Shown: one piece after another, positions 33,452 through 45,224 of the stretch
How positions within the stretch are numbered: the stretch's first letter is position 1
Layout of the letters: each line of letters starts with the position of its first letter
Assembly (NCBI RefSeq): GCF_009829915.1
Contig: NZ_SZZW01000001.1
Span: 248,001-312,000, forward strand
Direction: 5' to 3'
DNA length: 64,000 nucleotides
DNA from: Pantoea sp. Nvir
GTDB taxonomy: Bacteria > Pseudomonadota > Gammaproteobacteria > Enterobacterales > Enterobacteriaceae
Program-made: the position numbers and the translations under genes
The notes under the pieces: generated by a model
Told to the model about the DNA's origin: nothing
Database searches by the model: none
What the model saw: the letters and a program-made list of their open reading frames with translations, nothing else

Positions 33452-34411
33452 TCAACTACGCCCGTTCACTAGTTGTACCATCATGTCGATGTGCTCGGTA
33501 TTGGCATTTAGCGCTGGGATATACTCAAACTTTTCACCTCCGCTGCGCAGGAAAAACTCGCGGTTCTGTACACTGATTTCTTCCAAAGTTTCTAAGCAGT
33601 CTGCCGCGAAGCCTGGAGCTATTACCTGCACATGCTTAATACCATTCTTCACCAATGTCTGTATAGTTTTGTCGGTATATGGCTGGAGCCAAGGCTCACA
33701 ACCAAAACGTGATTGAAAAGTCATTATGATTTGATCATCCCGCAGCCCCAGGGCCTTCTGTAGCAAGATAGTGGTGTCGGAGCAACGCTGTGGATAGTCG
33801 TCGCCCTCGTTAGCAAAACGCTGTGGAATGCCATGATAGGAGAACACCAGAAGATCCGGTTTCCCATGCACTACAAAGAATCGTTCTACTGATGCTTTTA
33901 ATGCAGCTATATAAGCTGGATGTTCGGCATAATCACGAATAAATTCGATATCCGGCAGGGTGCGTGTCATTTTAAATGCTCGGTACAGGCCGTCCCATAC
34001 CGCCGCAACAGTAGAGCAGGAGAACTGTGGATAAAGCGGCAGCACAATCATACGCGTTACACCTTGTATCATTAGGCGAGTGACCGCACTTTGTAAGCAA
34101 GGATTACCGTAACTCATGCCCAGTTCGACTGGCATATCGACCCGCGCTGTCAGTGCCTCAAGCTGCTGCTTGCTGTAGACCATTAATGGAGAACCACCGT
34201 CCATCCATACAGAAGTATAACTTTTTGACACACGAGGTGCACGAAATGGTAGGACGATACCGTTAAGGATCAGCCACCAAAGCCAGCGTGGGGTATCAAC
34301 AACTCGGGGATCACTAAGAAATTGTTTTAGGTAGCGCTTTACCGCAGCCGTATTAGGCGCGTCTGGAGTACCTAAATTAGTCAGTAATACGCCAGGTTTA
34401 TTTTCCCTCAT
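33452..34411 (-). CDS. hemH: Ferrochelatase
   Basis: Inserts iron into protoporphyrin IX, the last step of haem synthesis; haem is needed by the cytochrome bo3 encoded at 62.3-64 kb. 319 residues (E. coli 320). Active-site His in [10 protein letters not shown] (~193) and Glu in [13 protein letters not shown] (~263) are present. It lies directly downstream of adk on the same strand, as in E. coli. Confidence 0.97.
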   Translation of the reverse strand: MRENKPGVLLTNLGTPDAPNTAAVKRYLKQFLSDPRVVDTPRWLWWLILNGIVLPFRAPRVSKSYTSVWMDGGSPLMVYSKQQLEALTARVDMPVELGMSYGNPCLQSAVTRLMIQGVTRMIVLPLYPQFSCSTVAAVWDGLYRAFKMTRTLPDIEFIRDYAEHPAYIAALKASVERFFVVHGKPDLLVFSYHGIPQRFANEGDDYPQRCSDTTILLQKALGLRDDQIIMTFQSRFGCEPWLQPYTDKTIQTLVKNGIKHVQVIAPGFAADCLETLEEISVQNREFFLRSGGEKFEYIPALNANTEHIDMMVQLVNGRS

Positions 34412-34467
34412 TGTGCATCCTTGATAGCGTACATATGCTAGGTATTAGCAATACCACCTAAGTAGCG

Positions 34468-36055
<1,588 letters not shown>

Positions 36056-37930
36056 TTACGCTATTAGCAACTGATTCATGCGTTGGATAAACTGATTAGG
36101 ATCATCCAGAGTCCCACGCTCGGCCAGTAGCGCCTGATCAAATAAGAGCTCTACCCATTCACCAAAGATAATGTCATCTTGTTTATCGGCAACGCTCTTT
36201 ATTAGAGGGTGATCCGGATTGATCTCGAAGATATACCGAACTTCAGGTACTGAATGACCTGCGGTTGCATAGAGTTTTGCCATCTGTGTACTTATTTCTT
36301 TAGCGTCGGTGGTAACAATAGACGGCGTATCGGTTAGACGGTGTGTAACGCGTACCTCTTTCACACGGTCTCCCAGTAAACTTTTCACGCGGACTACAAA
36401 GGGCTCTAGAGTTTTTTCCATCTCTTTTTGCTCTTCGCTATTTTCATCTGCTAACTTACTCAGCGATTCGTCTACTTTGCTGACTGACTGGAAAGATTTA
36501 CCATTAAAATCAGTAAGGTGACTCATCATCCATTCGTCGATACGATCGAAAAGTAACAACACCTCAATGCCTTTTTTACGGAATAGTTCCAGATGTGGGC
36601 TACTCTTCGCTGCAGCGTATCCGTCAGCTGTAATATAGTAAATTTTCTCCTGACCTTTCTCCATACGTTTTACATAATCGTCCAGAGACACATTTTGCTC
36701 GGCACTGTCGTTGTTCGTCGAGCTAAAACGCAGTAGTTTGACAATTATTTGCTGATTAGTAGGATCTTCTCCAGGACCCTCTTTCAGTATCAAGCCAAAT
36801 TCTTTCCAGAAGTCCTGGTATTTTCCCGGATAGTCTTTCGCGAGTTTCTCGAGCATTTGTAGTATGCGTTTGCTCAGCGCTGAGCGTAAAATCTGGGTGA
36901 CCCGGCTATCTTGTAGAATTTCACGCGAAACGTTCAGTGGCAGATCGTTTGAATCGACTAGGCCGCGAACGAATCGCAGGTAACGCGGCATAAACTGCTC
37001 GGCGTCATCCATAATAAAGACACGCTGAACATAAAGCTTCAGACCATGTTTATAGTCACGGTTCCATATGTCGAAAGGTGCACGCGATGGAATATAGAGC
37101 AGAGTTGTGTACTCCTGCTTGCCTTCCACGCGATTGTGGCTCCAAGTCACTGGATCGCTAAAATCGTGTGTAATGTGCTTATAAAACTCCTTGTACTCTT
37201 CATCACTAATATCAATTTTATCGCGAGTCCAAAGAGCCTGAGCTTTATTGACTTTCTCCCAACTAGTAGTATTATTCTCTTCATTTGTAGTTTCAATTTC
37301 GACCGGCAGTGAAATATGATCAGAGTATTTGCTAATGATACTGCGTACACGCCAAGCGTCGAGAAACTCATCTTCGTTTTCACGCAAATGCAGCTTAATT
37401 TCTGTACCGCGATCGGCCTTAGTAATATCAGCGATAGTATACTCTCCTTCGCCCACCGATTCCCAGAAGACTGCTTCATCTTCTGTAGCACCAGCTGCAC
37501 GAGTACGTACTGAAACTTTGTCTGCTACGATAAAAGCTGAGTAGAAACCAACGCCAAATTGACCAATTAACTGACTATCTTTAGCTGATTCCGGTCCTAG
37601 GGACTCAAAGAACGATTTAGTGCCAGATTTGGCAATAGTGCCTAAATTTTCAATCACCTCTTCTCTACGCATTCCTATACCATTATCGGATAGTGTCAGG
37701 GTACGTTTTTCCTTATCAACAGAAAGACGTATGCGTAGCTCGCTATCTCCTTCATAGACGCTAGCATCAGACAGCGCCCGAAATCGCAGTTTGTCTACTG
37801 CGTCTGAAGCATTTGAGATCAGCTCTCGTAAGAAAATCTCTTTGTTTGAATATAGGGAATGGATCATCAGGTGCAGAAGTTGTTTTACCTCTGACTGAAA
37901 GCCATGTGTCTCTTGCCCTTTCATAGTCAT
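36056..37930 (-). CDS. htpG: Hsp90-family chaperone HtpG
   Basis: ATP-dependent dimeric chaperone. 624 residues as in E. coli (626 if the second Met is not the start). GHKL ATPase motifs: [16 protein letters not shown] and GQFGVGFYS; middle-domain [12 protein letters not shown]-terminal dimer region intact. ATG 37930 follows GAGGTAACA; the family start MKGQETHGF corresponds to the in-frame ATG 37924 two codons on. A well-kept heat-shock promoter lies upstream. Confidence 0.97.
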   Translation of the reverse strand: MTMKGQETHGFQSEVKQLLHLMIHSLYSNKEIFLRELISNASDAVDKLRFRALSDASVYEGDSELRIRLSVDKEKRTLTLSDNGIGMRREEVIENLGTIAKSGTKSFFESLGPESAKDSQLIGQFGVGFYSAFIVADKVSVRTRAAGATEDEAVFWESVGEGEYTIADITKADRGTEIKLHLRENEDEFLDAWRVRSIISKYSDHISLPVEIETTNEENNTTSWEKVNKAQALWTRDKIDISDEEYKEFYKHITHDFSDPVTWSHNRVEGKQEYTTLLYIPSRAPFDIWNRDYKHGLKLYVQRVFIMDDAEQFMPRYLRFVRGLVDSNDLPLNVSREILQDSRVTQILRSALSKRILQMLEKLAKDYPGKYQDFWKEFGLILKEGPGEDPTNQQIIVKLLRFSSTNNDSAEQNVSLDDYVKRMEKGQEKIYYITADGYAAAKSSPHLELFRKKGIEVLLLFDRIDEWMMSHLTDFNGKSFQSVSKVDESLSKLADENSEEQKEMEKTLEPFVVRVKSLLGDRVKEVRVTHRLTDTPSIVTTDAKEISTQMAKLYATAGHSVPEVRYIFEINPDHPLIKSVADKQDDIIFGEWVELLFDQALLAERGTLDDPNQFIQRMNQLLIA

Positions 37931-37975
37931 TGTTACCTCAAGAAAATCAGGCAGGTTGAACGAATGCTCGCATCG

Positions 37976-38004
37976 ATATTGGGGATAGTGCGGAAAATTT
38001 CAAG
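37976..38004 (-). promoter_or_regulatory. Sigma-32 heat-shock promoter of htpG
   Basis: On the minus strand CTTGAAA (38004-37998), a 13-base spacer and CCCCAATAT (37984-37976) match the sigma-32 consensus CTTGAAA...CCCCATNT closely. It lies about 46 bases before the htpG start, the expected distance. This implies rpoH is still present elsewhere. Confidence 0.78.
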
Positions 38005-38034
38005 ATAACTTCACTCATGAGGTCCTTCCGCCAG

Positions 38035-38481
38035 AAACTAGTATGGTTAGCATTTGTAGCGAGCATTGCTTTTTTAATCGACCTGTTTTACAACGGCTGT
38101 TTAAATTAATCGAAATCAATGTCTCTAGGACTAAGCCTATTTATTTTCTTCAGAAGAAATACATAATCTGTCAGCAAGATAATACTACCTTGAGAGTAAA
38201 TTTTTACTCAGTGAGTTTGATAGCTGCTAGACTTTCCACCACGAAAATTTGCTTGTTTTAATGCTATTACAAATTGCCATAGATGGTACAGATATCTTGT
38301 TCGGTAAAAGTACGGCAATCTACATAGCGTCTTTTCGACATCACACGTGTCAAACATGTGCTAGTCGTGTTACACGATTGTGATCCCATGCAGCAGCTTG
38401 AAATTCATGCGTTACTCTAACTTCAACGCAACTTAAGTTAGGCATCTCCATCAAGGCTTTAAGCAGTGCACTAGTTTGTGT
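38035..38481 (-). pseudogene. recR: Decayed recR
   Basis: Between ybaB and htpG, the position of recR in E. coli. Read on the minus strand: [12 protein letters not shown] (E. coli MQTSPLLTQLME, start codon now ACA) overlaps the ybaB stop; CRTFTEQDICTIYGN (CRTFTEQEVCNICSN) near 38285; VESLAAI (VESPADI); then LSPRDIDFD near 38120 and MLATNAN (ILATNPT) near 38045. Stops and frame changes separate them, the zinc-finger and Toprim regions are broken, and the C-terminal ~50 residues are missing. Confidence 0.87.
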
Positions 38482-38810
38482 CAAAATGGCATCTTAAAGC
38501 CCGGAAGTAACTGCATTCCGTTGGAAACAGAGGCCATTTTCTCTTTCTGTGCTTCATCAATGCGACGAACGGCATCGTTAAACGCGGCGGCGATTAAATC
38601 TTCCAGCATATTTTTTTCTTCCTCCAAAAGGCTGGGTTCGATCTCTAAGCGACGGCAGTTATGCGCACCATTAATTGTTACTTTTACCAAACCGGCACCT
38701 GACTCTCCGGTTACTTCTAGCGTCGAAATTTCTTCCTGCACTTTGGCCATTTGGTCCTGCATCTGCTGAGCCTGCTTAAGTAGATTACTTAGTCCACCTT
38801 TACCAAACAT
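38481..38810 (-). CDS. ybaB: Nucleoid-associated protein YbaB/EbfC
   Basis: Small DNA-binding protein forming a tweezer-like dimer. 109 residues as in E. coli; [41 protein letters not shown] and LPPGFKMPF-like end (LLPGFKMPF) are conserved. Lies between dnaX and the recR remnant on the same strand. Confidence 0.96.
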   Translation of the reverse strand: MFGKGGLSNLLKQAQQMQDQMAKVQEEISTLEVTGESGAGLVKVTINGAHNCRRLEIEPSLLEEEKNMLEDLIAAAFNDAVRRIDEAQKEKMASVSNGMQLLPGFKMPF

Positions 38811-38866
38811 AGTTTTCTCTTTTTAAGTTGGGCCGCATTGCCATCCATCAGACAGCTGCAGCGTGG

Positions 38867-40783
38867 TCAAACTGGTCGGATACTTTCTTCATCTAAATCG
38901 GCATCAAAGAGCCGACATATTGTCTGAACGTGGGTATCTTTAATAATAGACTGACGCGCTCGCATCAGCTTCTCTTCGTAAATGGCCTGCTGCCACTCAA
39001 GAGGAGTCAATACACTAGTATTATCATCTTCAATAATAGTCAATTCAACTTTATTACCGCTAACATCGCTCATGGCAGCACCGAGCGCTTGCCGTGCTGC
39101 CGCAGAATCAAGGTGGCGCTGATTTGAGCGTAGATGTAAACAGACACCCTGCTTTGTGGTCTCTTTCCAGGCATTAAGAGCTAGCTGCTGCACTAGCTTA
39201 GGCAGTTTCAGCATGGCGATCTCCGCTGTCCAAGTATCGCGCTGTTTAGCTTCTTCCATCAAACATTCTACCAGTTCAGTGTTCTTCTCATGCTTAAGCG
39301 CTGCATCCCAAAATTTTGATCTTGTGGCCTTAGATGTCGCTTTAAAATCAGTTTGTGCTTTCCAGCGGTATGCCTCCTCTTTTTTCACTATCGTATCTTG
39401 TGTATGTTTAGTGACGCAAGTTAGGTGCTTTAACGTAGAATTAACAGGCCGTGTTAGACATGCTACTAGCTTATTTTTTTTTTGTACGTTAGTTTCCTGA
39501 CGCAGTAGCTGGGTACGTGCCTGTAGTAGTTGACGACCGGTGGTATTAGATGGCAAACTGCTCTGTACAGTAGCTAGGGGCCCAGTACTTTCCGGTGGAA
39601 GTAAGGCTACTCCACTATTAACGTGTAAAGGATCTGGTTGCCCAGCCGCTTGCGAATTTACCGTCGAAGGCACTATTGGCTCCATAATCTCCGTTTGAGG
39701 ATGGAAAACAAGTGCACGCAGCAAGGTCATCTCAACTCCCATACGAAGATTAGGAGCTAGCGACAGATCTTTACGACCCATCAACAGTGTCTGATAGTAA
39801 AGTTGAATATCAGCAGGGTGCGTTATACGCGCCAGCTCAAGTAAAAGCGGCGTATGTGCCTCTTCTTCATCACTCATTAAACTAGGCAAAACCTGTAACA
39901 TCGCAATACGGTGTAGCAGACGTAGCATTTCTACAAGTAATGCATCCCATTCTACTCCATAGGATGCGGCCTTATTGAGCAATGTTATCATCTTTTCAAT
40001 GCTGCCGTCCACTAGCGCTTTAATTAGGCCCACTGGATGATGATCATCATCCAAATTGCCTAGCATTTGGCTAACGATACTACTGCTAACTACTCCCTGC
40101 CCCATCGCGATTGCTTGATCGGCTAGGCTGAGTGCATCACGCATACTGCCGTCAGCGGCGCGCGATAGTAGCTGTAGCGCCCGCGGCTCGCTTCTAATAT
40201 GCTCCTGCTGCAGAATATAATCAAGTTGATTACTTATCAACTCAACATCTAATGCTTTGAGGTGGAACTGCAGGCAGCGGGACAAGATAGTTACAGGCAG
40301 CTTTTGCGGATCAGTAGTAGCAAGCAGGAATTTAACATATGACGGCGGCTCTTCAAGAGTTTTTAGTAGTGCGTTAAAGCTATGACGCGATAGCATATGC
40401 ACTTCATCAATTAAATAAACTTTGAAACGGCCACGTGCAGGCATATACTGTACGTTGTCTATTAGATCGCGGGTATCTTCAACTTTGGTGCGCGAAGCAG
40501 CGTCAATTTCAATCAAATCTACAAAGCACCCGTGCTCTATTTCACGGCAACTGTCGCACTTTGCGCATGGAATAGCAGTAATGCCAGTCTCACAATTGAG
40601 ACCCTTCGCCAATAACCTCGCGATGGTAGTCTTGCCAACACCGCGCGTTCCAGAGAAAAGATAAGCATGATGAAGACGTCCTAGTGACAGTCCGTTCTTT
40701 AAAGCTGTCAGGACATGGTTTTGACCAATGACGTCAGCAAACGACTGAGGACGCCATTTTCTGGCAAGCACCTTATATCTCAT
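38867..40783 (-). CDS. dnaX: DNA polymerase III subunits tau/gamma
   Basis: Clamp-loader ATPase; the tau form also links polymerase and DnaB helicase. 638 residues (E. coli 643). Walker A GTRGVGKTT (~45-53), Zn Cys in CAKCDSC (~67-79), Walker B LIDEVHML, sensor SRCLQFHL. The C-terminal tau region is less conserved. An A10 run at codons 434-437 stands where E. coli dnaX frameshifts to make gamma (separate entry). No apt gene follows upstream as in E. coli. Confidence 0.96.
   Translation of the reverse strand: MRYKVLARKWRPQSFADVIGQNHVLTALKNGLSLGRLHHAYLFSGTRGVGKTTIARLLAKGLNCETGITAIPCAKCDSCREIEHGCFVDLIEIDAASRTKVEDTRDLIDNVQYMPARGRFKVYLIDEVHMLSRHSFNALLKTLEEPPSYVKFLLATTDPQKLPVTILSRCLQFHLKALDVELISNQLDYILQQEHIRSEPRALQLLSRAADGSMRDALSLADQAIAMGQGVVSSSIVSQMLGNLDDDHHPVGLIKALVDGSIEKMITLLNKAASYGVEWDALLVEMLRLLHRIAMLQVLPSLMSDEEEAHTPLLLELARITHPADIQLYYQTLLMGRKDLSLAPNLRMGVEMTLLRALVFHPQTEIMEPIVPSTVNSQAAGQPDPLHVNSGVALLPPESTGPLATVQSSLPSNTTGRQLLQARTQLLRQETNVQKKNKLVACLTRPVNSTLKHLTCVTKHTQDTIVKKEEAYRWKAQTDFKATSKATRSKFWDAALKHEKNTELVECLMEEAKQRDTWTAEIAMLKLPKLVQQLALNAWKETTKQGVCLHLRSNQRHLDSAAARQALGAAMSDVSGNKVELTIIEDDNTSVLTPLEWQQAIYEEKLMRARQSIIKDTHVQTICRLFDADLDEESIRPV
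39474..39483 (-). promoter_or_regulatory. dnaX: A10 slippery run, possible tau/gamma frameshift or transcriptional slippage site
   Basis: On the coding strand the zero-frame codons are CAA AAA AAA AAT AAG (codons 434-438). The -1 frame meets TAA directly after the A run and the +1 frame meets TAG after two codons, so any slippage ends the protein at about 436-439 residues. E. coli gamma ends at 431 after A-AAA-AAG. No downstream hairpin was verified. Confidence 0.6.
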
Positions 40784-41436
40784 ATAAATAATATTAATTA
40801 ATGTCAGTTAAACAAAGAGCACAGACGCTACATAACTTCTGCATATCATTCCTGTATGTTAACAGCAACTATGAGACATTGACTCGTCATTTTTCTCTGC
40901 ATGCGCGGAGATCGTCTCCTTATGCAGAGAGCGAAAAATTGATTAGATGAACTACTACAGTAGTCTAATGGATTAGATCCAAGATCTTTAAAATAAAAAA
41001 ACGCTGATTATATAGTTAAAAGGGTTAATAAAAAAAGCGATACATTTTACCTCACTATCCACACGACAGATTAGTGTAATCGCCTATTCAACTAGGCCCG
41101 CTGTGTCGCCGTAGATAGATATCAGCCACCACTAAAACTACATTGTACAGCTTAATGGAATTTGTGCGTATTGCTAACATATCAGTACAGTACTCTAGTT
41201 CATAAAATTCACTGAAAGTTTCAAACGACAAAATATAATATTAGTGTTACGAAGTACGAGTTCGCTGCGTATCTCGCTTGACCTATATTTAGTGCTTCTT
41301 GTTAAAAGTGGTAATTGATTTGATTTAGTTGCTAGTGGAAAAAGGGGAGCCTACTGTCCATTGACACGGTGCTTGCGGTACTGGTGATTTTGCAGTATGC
41401 ACTATGGAAAAAAGCACACAGATTTAAATATCTTTA
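40784..41436. other. Gene-free spacer where apt, priC, mscK and acrR stand in E. coli
   Basis: About 650 AT-rich bases. None of these four genes could be recognised on either strand; mscK in particular would need far more space, so most of the block is deleted. Confidence 0.5.
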
Positions 41437-42300
41437 ATGCGCTGCAGTCATCAGCAAGAATTTAATATAGCAACTTTCTTAATACTTTCAGACGTCTTTA
41501 TCTTAATAAGATGTAATAACTATAAATCTGAACAGGGTTACCCTTCAAAAAACTCCAAAATCAATGTTGTTAATTTAAAAAGCAAAACCCTAAAGATTAT
41601 TAAAGACCTACTAGGTCGCATCTAAGCCTATCATTAGAACAATCTTGCTTACGATCTACTAGTACTAAGTTATTTACGATAACTTTAAATGAGATCTCGC
41701 GCAAGTAGAAGCTAACGCATCCTTTCATTAATTGACAGTTAACAGGTATAAACTATTGAGTAGCAACAAATATATTCGTGAACAATATTATGATAAGGAA
41801 GTGGCCGATTTTTTGAACGTTGCTAACGCTAATGTAGAAATAGCTCGCATCTTGTCTTGTACTACGGTCACTTTTCTATCAACGGCCACATTGATAAAGC
41901 CACAGTGATTAAAGTGAGCTAGTGCAGAAAGGTATGCTGGAGTTTTTGACATCGCTGTTGACGAAATAAACGACCGGCTCAATTACATTGAGTGCCGTGT
42001 TCTTGAACTTAGAATATTCTCTTTTACCAGGAAGAATCGTTCTGCCTTTCTGCCTTCTAGAAGAAGGAACTAACTTGAATGCACCCACTAGTGTCACAGT
42101 AATCAGTGATATACTCGTCAACTTGGGAAGCAATAGTAATCGTATTCAGCGTGAACAGCAAAGTTTAATTATGTAAGATTTATATCTTTCAGGAGCACAG
42201 CGATAAAGAGCAGATGAATGCCTTATTATCAGCATTTGTAGCCATTATGCTAACCCGGGCAGGTGATGTGCTACAGATAGACCTTACTGATTAAAGCAAG
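41437..42300 (+). pseudogene. acrA: Decayed acrA (RND efflux membrane-fusion lipoprotein)
   Basis: Fragments of AcrA follow in order. The first frame (41437-41625) keeps a signal peptide ending in a Cys at the lipobox position (ILIRC), then INVVNLKSKTLKI (VGVVTVKTEPLQI) and LLGRI (LPGRT). After a stop come DLAQVEAN (DLAKAQAA) and LTVNRYKLLSSNKYIREQ (LTVNRYQKLLGTQYISKQ) near 41690-41780, VEIARI (VETARI) near 41835, KGMLEF (DGTLEF) near 41928 and TTGSITLSAVFLNLEYSLL (TTGSITLRAIFPNPDHTLL) near 41965-42020. At least three internal stops and several frame changes. Confidence 0.9.
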
Positions 42301-42303
42301 TAT

Positions 42304-43120
42304 TACAGGGCGATTTTTATCGACTGACCTATCTTTGCATGGGTAATATCCATTACCTTAATGCTAGTTAGTGATCTATAATAGAGTCATATATCTTGAC
42401 ACCCACAGTACAAATCCATGTATTTTATCCTAGTACGGATGCAAAAAAGTTGCACAAGTGAGTAACGTAATTTATTGAACAGAATATGCAAGGGATTGAT
42501 ATATTAATTTTATTAATATAGCTACTTTTCTAGCACCTTTAAGTTGACGTTACGCTCTGAATCCGGTACCGCATCTTGATGCCTTGCACGTATCAGGTGA
42601 ATAATAAATTGCAAATTGCATTGTTACCGTAGATAGGTAGGCATTAACAACAAAATATTGAGGTGAAAAAATCTTTTAAATGCTGGGGATGTAGCGTGGC
42701 GTTATTATCGTGCTGATTTTCACAACGATGTACGAGATAAGTGATAATCTCTACCTTATGTTAGAGATGCTAATTACTATTGGCCTGTCGGCAATAGAAT
42801 ATGGCTGCTTTTTCATGAAAATTCAACAAAAAACTTGATGGAGAAAGAAGACATGTGCTGTTAACAGCTAGTATCAAGCATCTCTTGTTTACGTTCTATC
42901 CTAATGACTTCTCTAAATTTTATCTGGGTAAATTGCCGCTAGCGATCAGTACTATCTTCAGCTCTAGTGCATAGAGCTCTATCGGAACTGCATAATGGAT
43001 GGCATGGCTACGGCGATTGCATGTGTGATTTTCTTTATCCCAGCGTTCTTCATATTAGTGCCGTGCTGTTCTAGCAATAAGAAATTAAAATTAATTTTTC
43101 TATATTATTTAACTATGTAA
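42304..43120 (+). pseudogene. acrB: Decayed acrB (RND efflux transporter), mostly deleted
   Basis: Starts just after acrA. AIFID-stop-PIFAWVISITLML matches FFIDRPIFAWVIAIIIML (Arg CGA became TGA; start codon lost); FYPSTDAK (SYPGADAK) and FIEQNMQGID (VIEQNMNGID) follow to about 42510. The next pieces, from 42680, are from the far C-terminal end: MLGM-stop-RGVIIVLI (MLVVPLGVIGALL), MLITIGLSA (LLTTIGLSA), RSILMTSLNFI (RPILMTSLAFI), LPLAIST (MPLVIST) and MDGMATAIACVIFFIPAFF (MGGMVTATVLAIFFVPVFF). Roughly 800 residues of the middle are missing. Confidence 0.9.
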
Positions 43121-43295
43121 ACTTTAATTATTATTTTGGCCTCTTTTTTAAAAAAAAGCGGAATAAAAATTCACTAACTTTGGGGGAAATAAGAAAAGAA
43201 GAGATATAATCTTGCGTTTTGCAAGAACACCTTTTTAATTGATAAAGTGATAAAGCGAATCCGATTCTTAAAAGAGGTAAGTAAGGTGGTTCTAC

Positions 43296-43454
43296 ATGTT
43301 AGATCCAAAAGTCAAGATAATTAATGGAATGGGTTTTACCTTCCTCGATAATATAGAGGTGACTATAATCTCCCTCTATAACAAAGTTTTTGCTACTAGT
43401 GATGGACTGATCGGTCCACTAAACCGCTTAGAAATTCAACAGCTGCTACCATAG
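43296..43454 (+). other. Short open frame of uncertain nature
   Basis: A 52-codon frame with a plausible ribosome site (AAGGTGG, 6-7 bases before ATG). The protein begins MLDPK and has LNRLEIQQLL near its end; this is loosely like UbiK/YqiC (start MIDPK; VNREEF...QVLL), and IDKLEIMA in the next frame could continue that match. UbiK is not found at this locus in E. coli. It may be a decayed ubiK-like gene or a chance frame. Confidence 0.2.
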
Positions 43455-44386
43455 ATAAATTAGAGATCATGGCAATCTATTTTAATAATAGCACTTCATA
43501 CTACGGAGTATCACTTAAAAGTTTTATGGTCCATAATGCATTATGGATGAAATTAAATTTAATGTATAGTGACCAACCATCCATTAAACGTTCAAATACG
43601 GTTAGCCTTACTAGTATATACGATCAATCTCTTGCTAAGAAAATAGCAAATCACGGACATACTTAGATTTACTGGAGTCATCTGTAAATCCATCATCCTA
43701 CCTTGTGCTAACTCAACACTAATAATCGAATTTATTGCTATGTCGGGATAGCCAATTATTATGTTCTTGCAATAAGACAAGAGATTCATTACGACGATTA
43801 TCCATCCGCCTAGGTAGTGCTATATTGCAATATACTATAAATTATGAGTTTATCGATAACAAAAGGCCTATAAAGTTATTGAACAAAATCAATGATGGGT
43901 TTAATGATCAAAGTACGCGATGTGCCAAGACTTTGACAGTAGATTGAAAACAACCTGTTTTAGAAAAATTACAATAGAGGAATTCACTGTACTTATTAAC
44001 CCGAATTTGTTTAAAATAACTTCACTTCTATCGGGTTAGAGACGGGACAAGTGAAAATATTTCAAGTAAAAAATTAACTAACAGTCATTTTAATAAACTT
44101 TGTTAATTTAATAATAGATATTTATTATCTTCCTGTACTTAAATAAAATATTTATTAGAAAAACAGTTTTTGTTACTAAGTTTTATCTAGTAATTTAATT
44201 TCTTGAGAACTCAGCATCCTCTAGGGTGATTAATTGTAATATTTGGTAATTTAGATAAGCATATCCAACGATTGCATCTTATATTTGATGTGTCCTTAAA
44301 TATGCACATTATTTAAAATCGCTTCCTAGCTATTAACCTTAATTTGCAGTCCTACATTATCCCTGTAACCTATAGAAGGAAAAAAG
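43455..44386. other. Gene-free spacer before tomB
   Basis: About 930 AT-rich bases. Frames at 43469-43666 and 43735-43947 have no family resemblance. E. coli also has a sizeable non-coding gap between acrB and tomB. Confidence 0.5.
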
Positions 44387-44764
44387 ATGGACGAGTACTC
44401 ACCAAAAAGGCATGATATTGCCCAATTAAAATTCTTGTGTAAGAACCTATTTGATGAAAGTATGTCGAATCTGACCAATAGTTATCATGGCTGGGTTAAT
44501 GATCCGACTTCAAAGAATAATTTACAGCTTAATCATTTGATTGAACACATAGCTTCTTTCACTATGAACTACAAAATAAAGTATGCTGAAGATGAAACCT
44601 TAATTACGCAAATTGATGACTACCTTGATGATACCTTTATTTTATTCACTAATTACGGTATCAATGCGCAGGAACTTAATCGGTGGCAAAATTCTGCATT
44701 ACGCGTATTTAATATCTTTAAGGAAGAGTGCTCTTTCCTTCAGCAACCCAGTCAATCCACCTAG
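44387..44764 (+). CDS. tomB: TomB (YbaJ), Hha toxicity modulator
   Basis: Antitoxin-like partner of Hha. 125 residues (E. coli 124). The first ~100 residues are close to E. coli (start MDEYSPKRHDIAQLKFLC, then HGWVNDPTS and YLDDTFILF); the last ~20 differ. GAAGGAAAAA provides the ribosome site. hha starts 22 bases later, same layout as E. coli. Confidence 0.95.
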   Translation: MDEYSPKRHDIAQLKFLCKNLFDESMSNLTNSYHGWVNDPTSKNNLQLNHLIEHIASFTMNYKIKYAEDETLITQIDDYLDDTFILFTNYGINAQELNRWQNSALRVFNIFKEECSFLQQPSQST

Positions 44765-44786
44765 TTAGAAAAGAAACGGTTTATTT

Positions 44787-45005
44787 ATGAATAATAAAGC
44801 CCTTACTAAAAATGATTATTTAATGCGGCTGAGACGTTGCCGCTCAATCGATACGCTGGAACGCGTTATCGAAAAGAATAAGTATGCATTATCTGATGAT
44901 GAACTAGCAATATTCTATTCAGCTGCTGATCACCGTCTTGCTGAACTCACAATGAACAAGCTTTATGACAAAGTGCCCAGATCGGTATGGAAATTTGTAC
45001 GTTAA
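44787..45005 (+). CDS. hha: Hha, haemolysin expression modulator
   Basis: H-NS/StpA co-regulator that binds nucleoid proteins and alters gene silencing. 72 residues as in E. coli; [27 protein letters not shown] and the C-terminal RSVWKFVR are conserved. No H-NS gene is in this window, so whether Hha still has a partner cannot be judged here. Confidence 0.96.
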   Translation: MNNKALTKNDYLMRLRRCRSIDTLERVIEKNKYALSDDELAIFYSAADHRLAELTMNKLYDKVPRSVWKFVR

Positions 45006-45110
45006 TAACTTATTTTTTGAAAAACTAATTTAATCCTAGATACCTTTATACATAACCACGGAATAAACAGCAGGAGATATATTCCACTTTTTTAAAAAGA
45101 TGCTAAATAT

Positions 45111-45224
45111 GGCGGAGGCCCTGCCAGTGAGTCTCAGCACACGTTTCACCTGCTGCGGCTGCTTCCTTCCGGACCTGACCGAGTTCACAAGTTAGTACAT
45201 TGCTGGAGAACTAACAGAACCCCC
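45111..45224 (-). ncRNA. ffs: 4.5S RNA of the signal recognition particle
   Basis: Minus-strand 114-base RNA, the same length as in E. coli. The universally conserved apical part GGTCAGGTCCGGAAGGAAGC is present (near 45163-45182), and the 5' GGGGGTTCTG pairs with the 3' CAGGGCCTCC to close the hairpin. With Ffh it forms the bacterial SRP. Position next to hha agrees with E. coli. Confidence 0.96.

Noticed and set aside
39156-39500. 114-codon plus-strand frame inside dnaX
   Set aside because: Antisense shadow of the variable tau region; no family resemblance.
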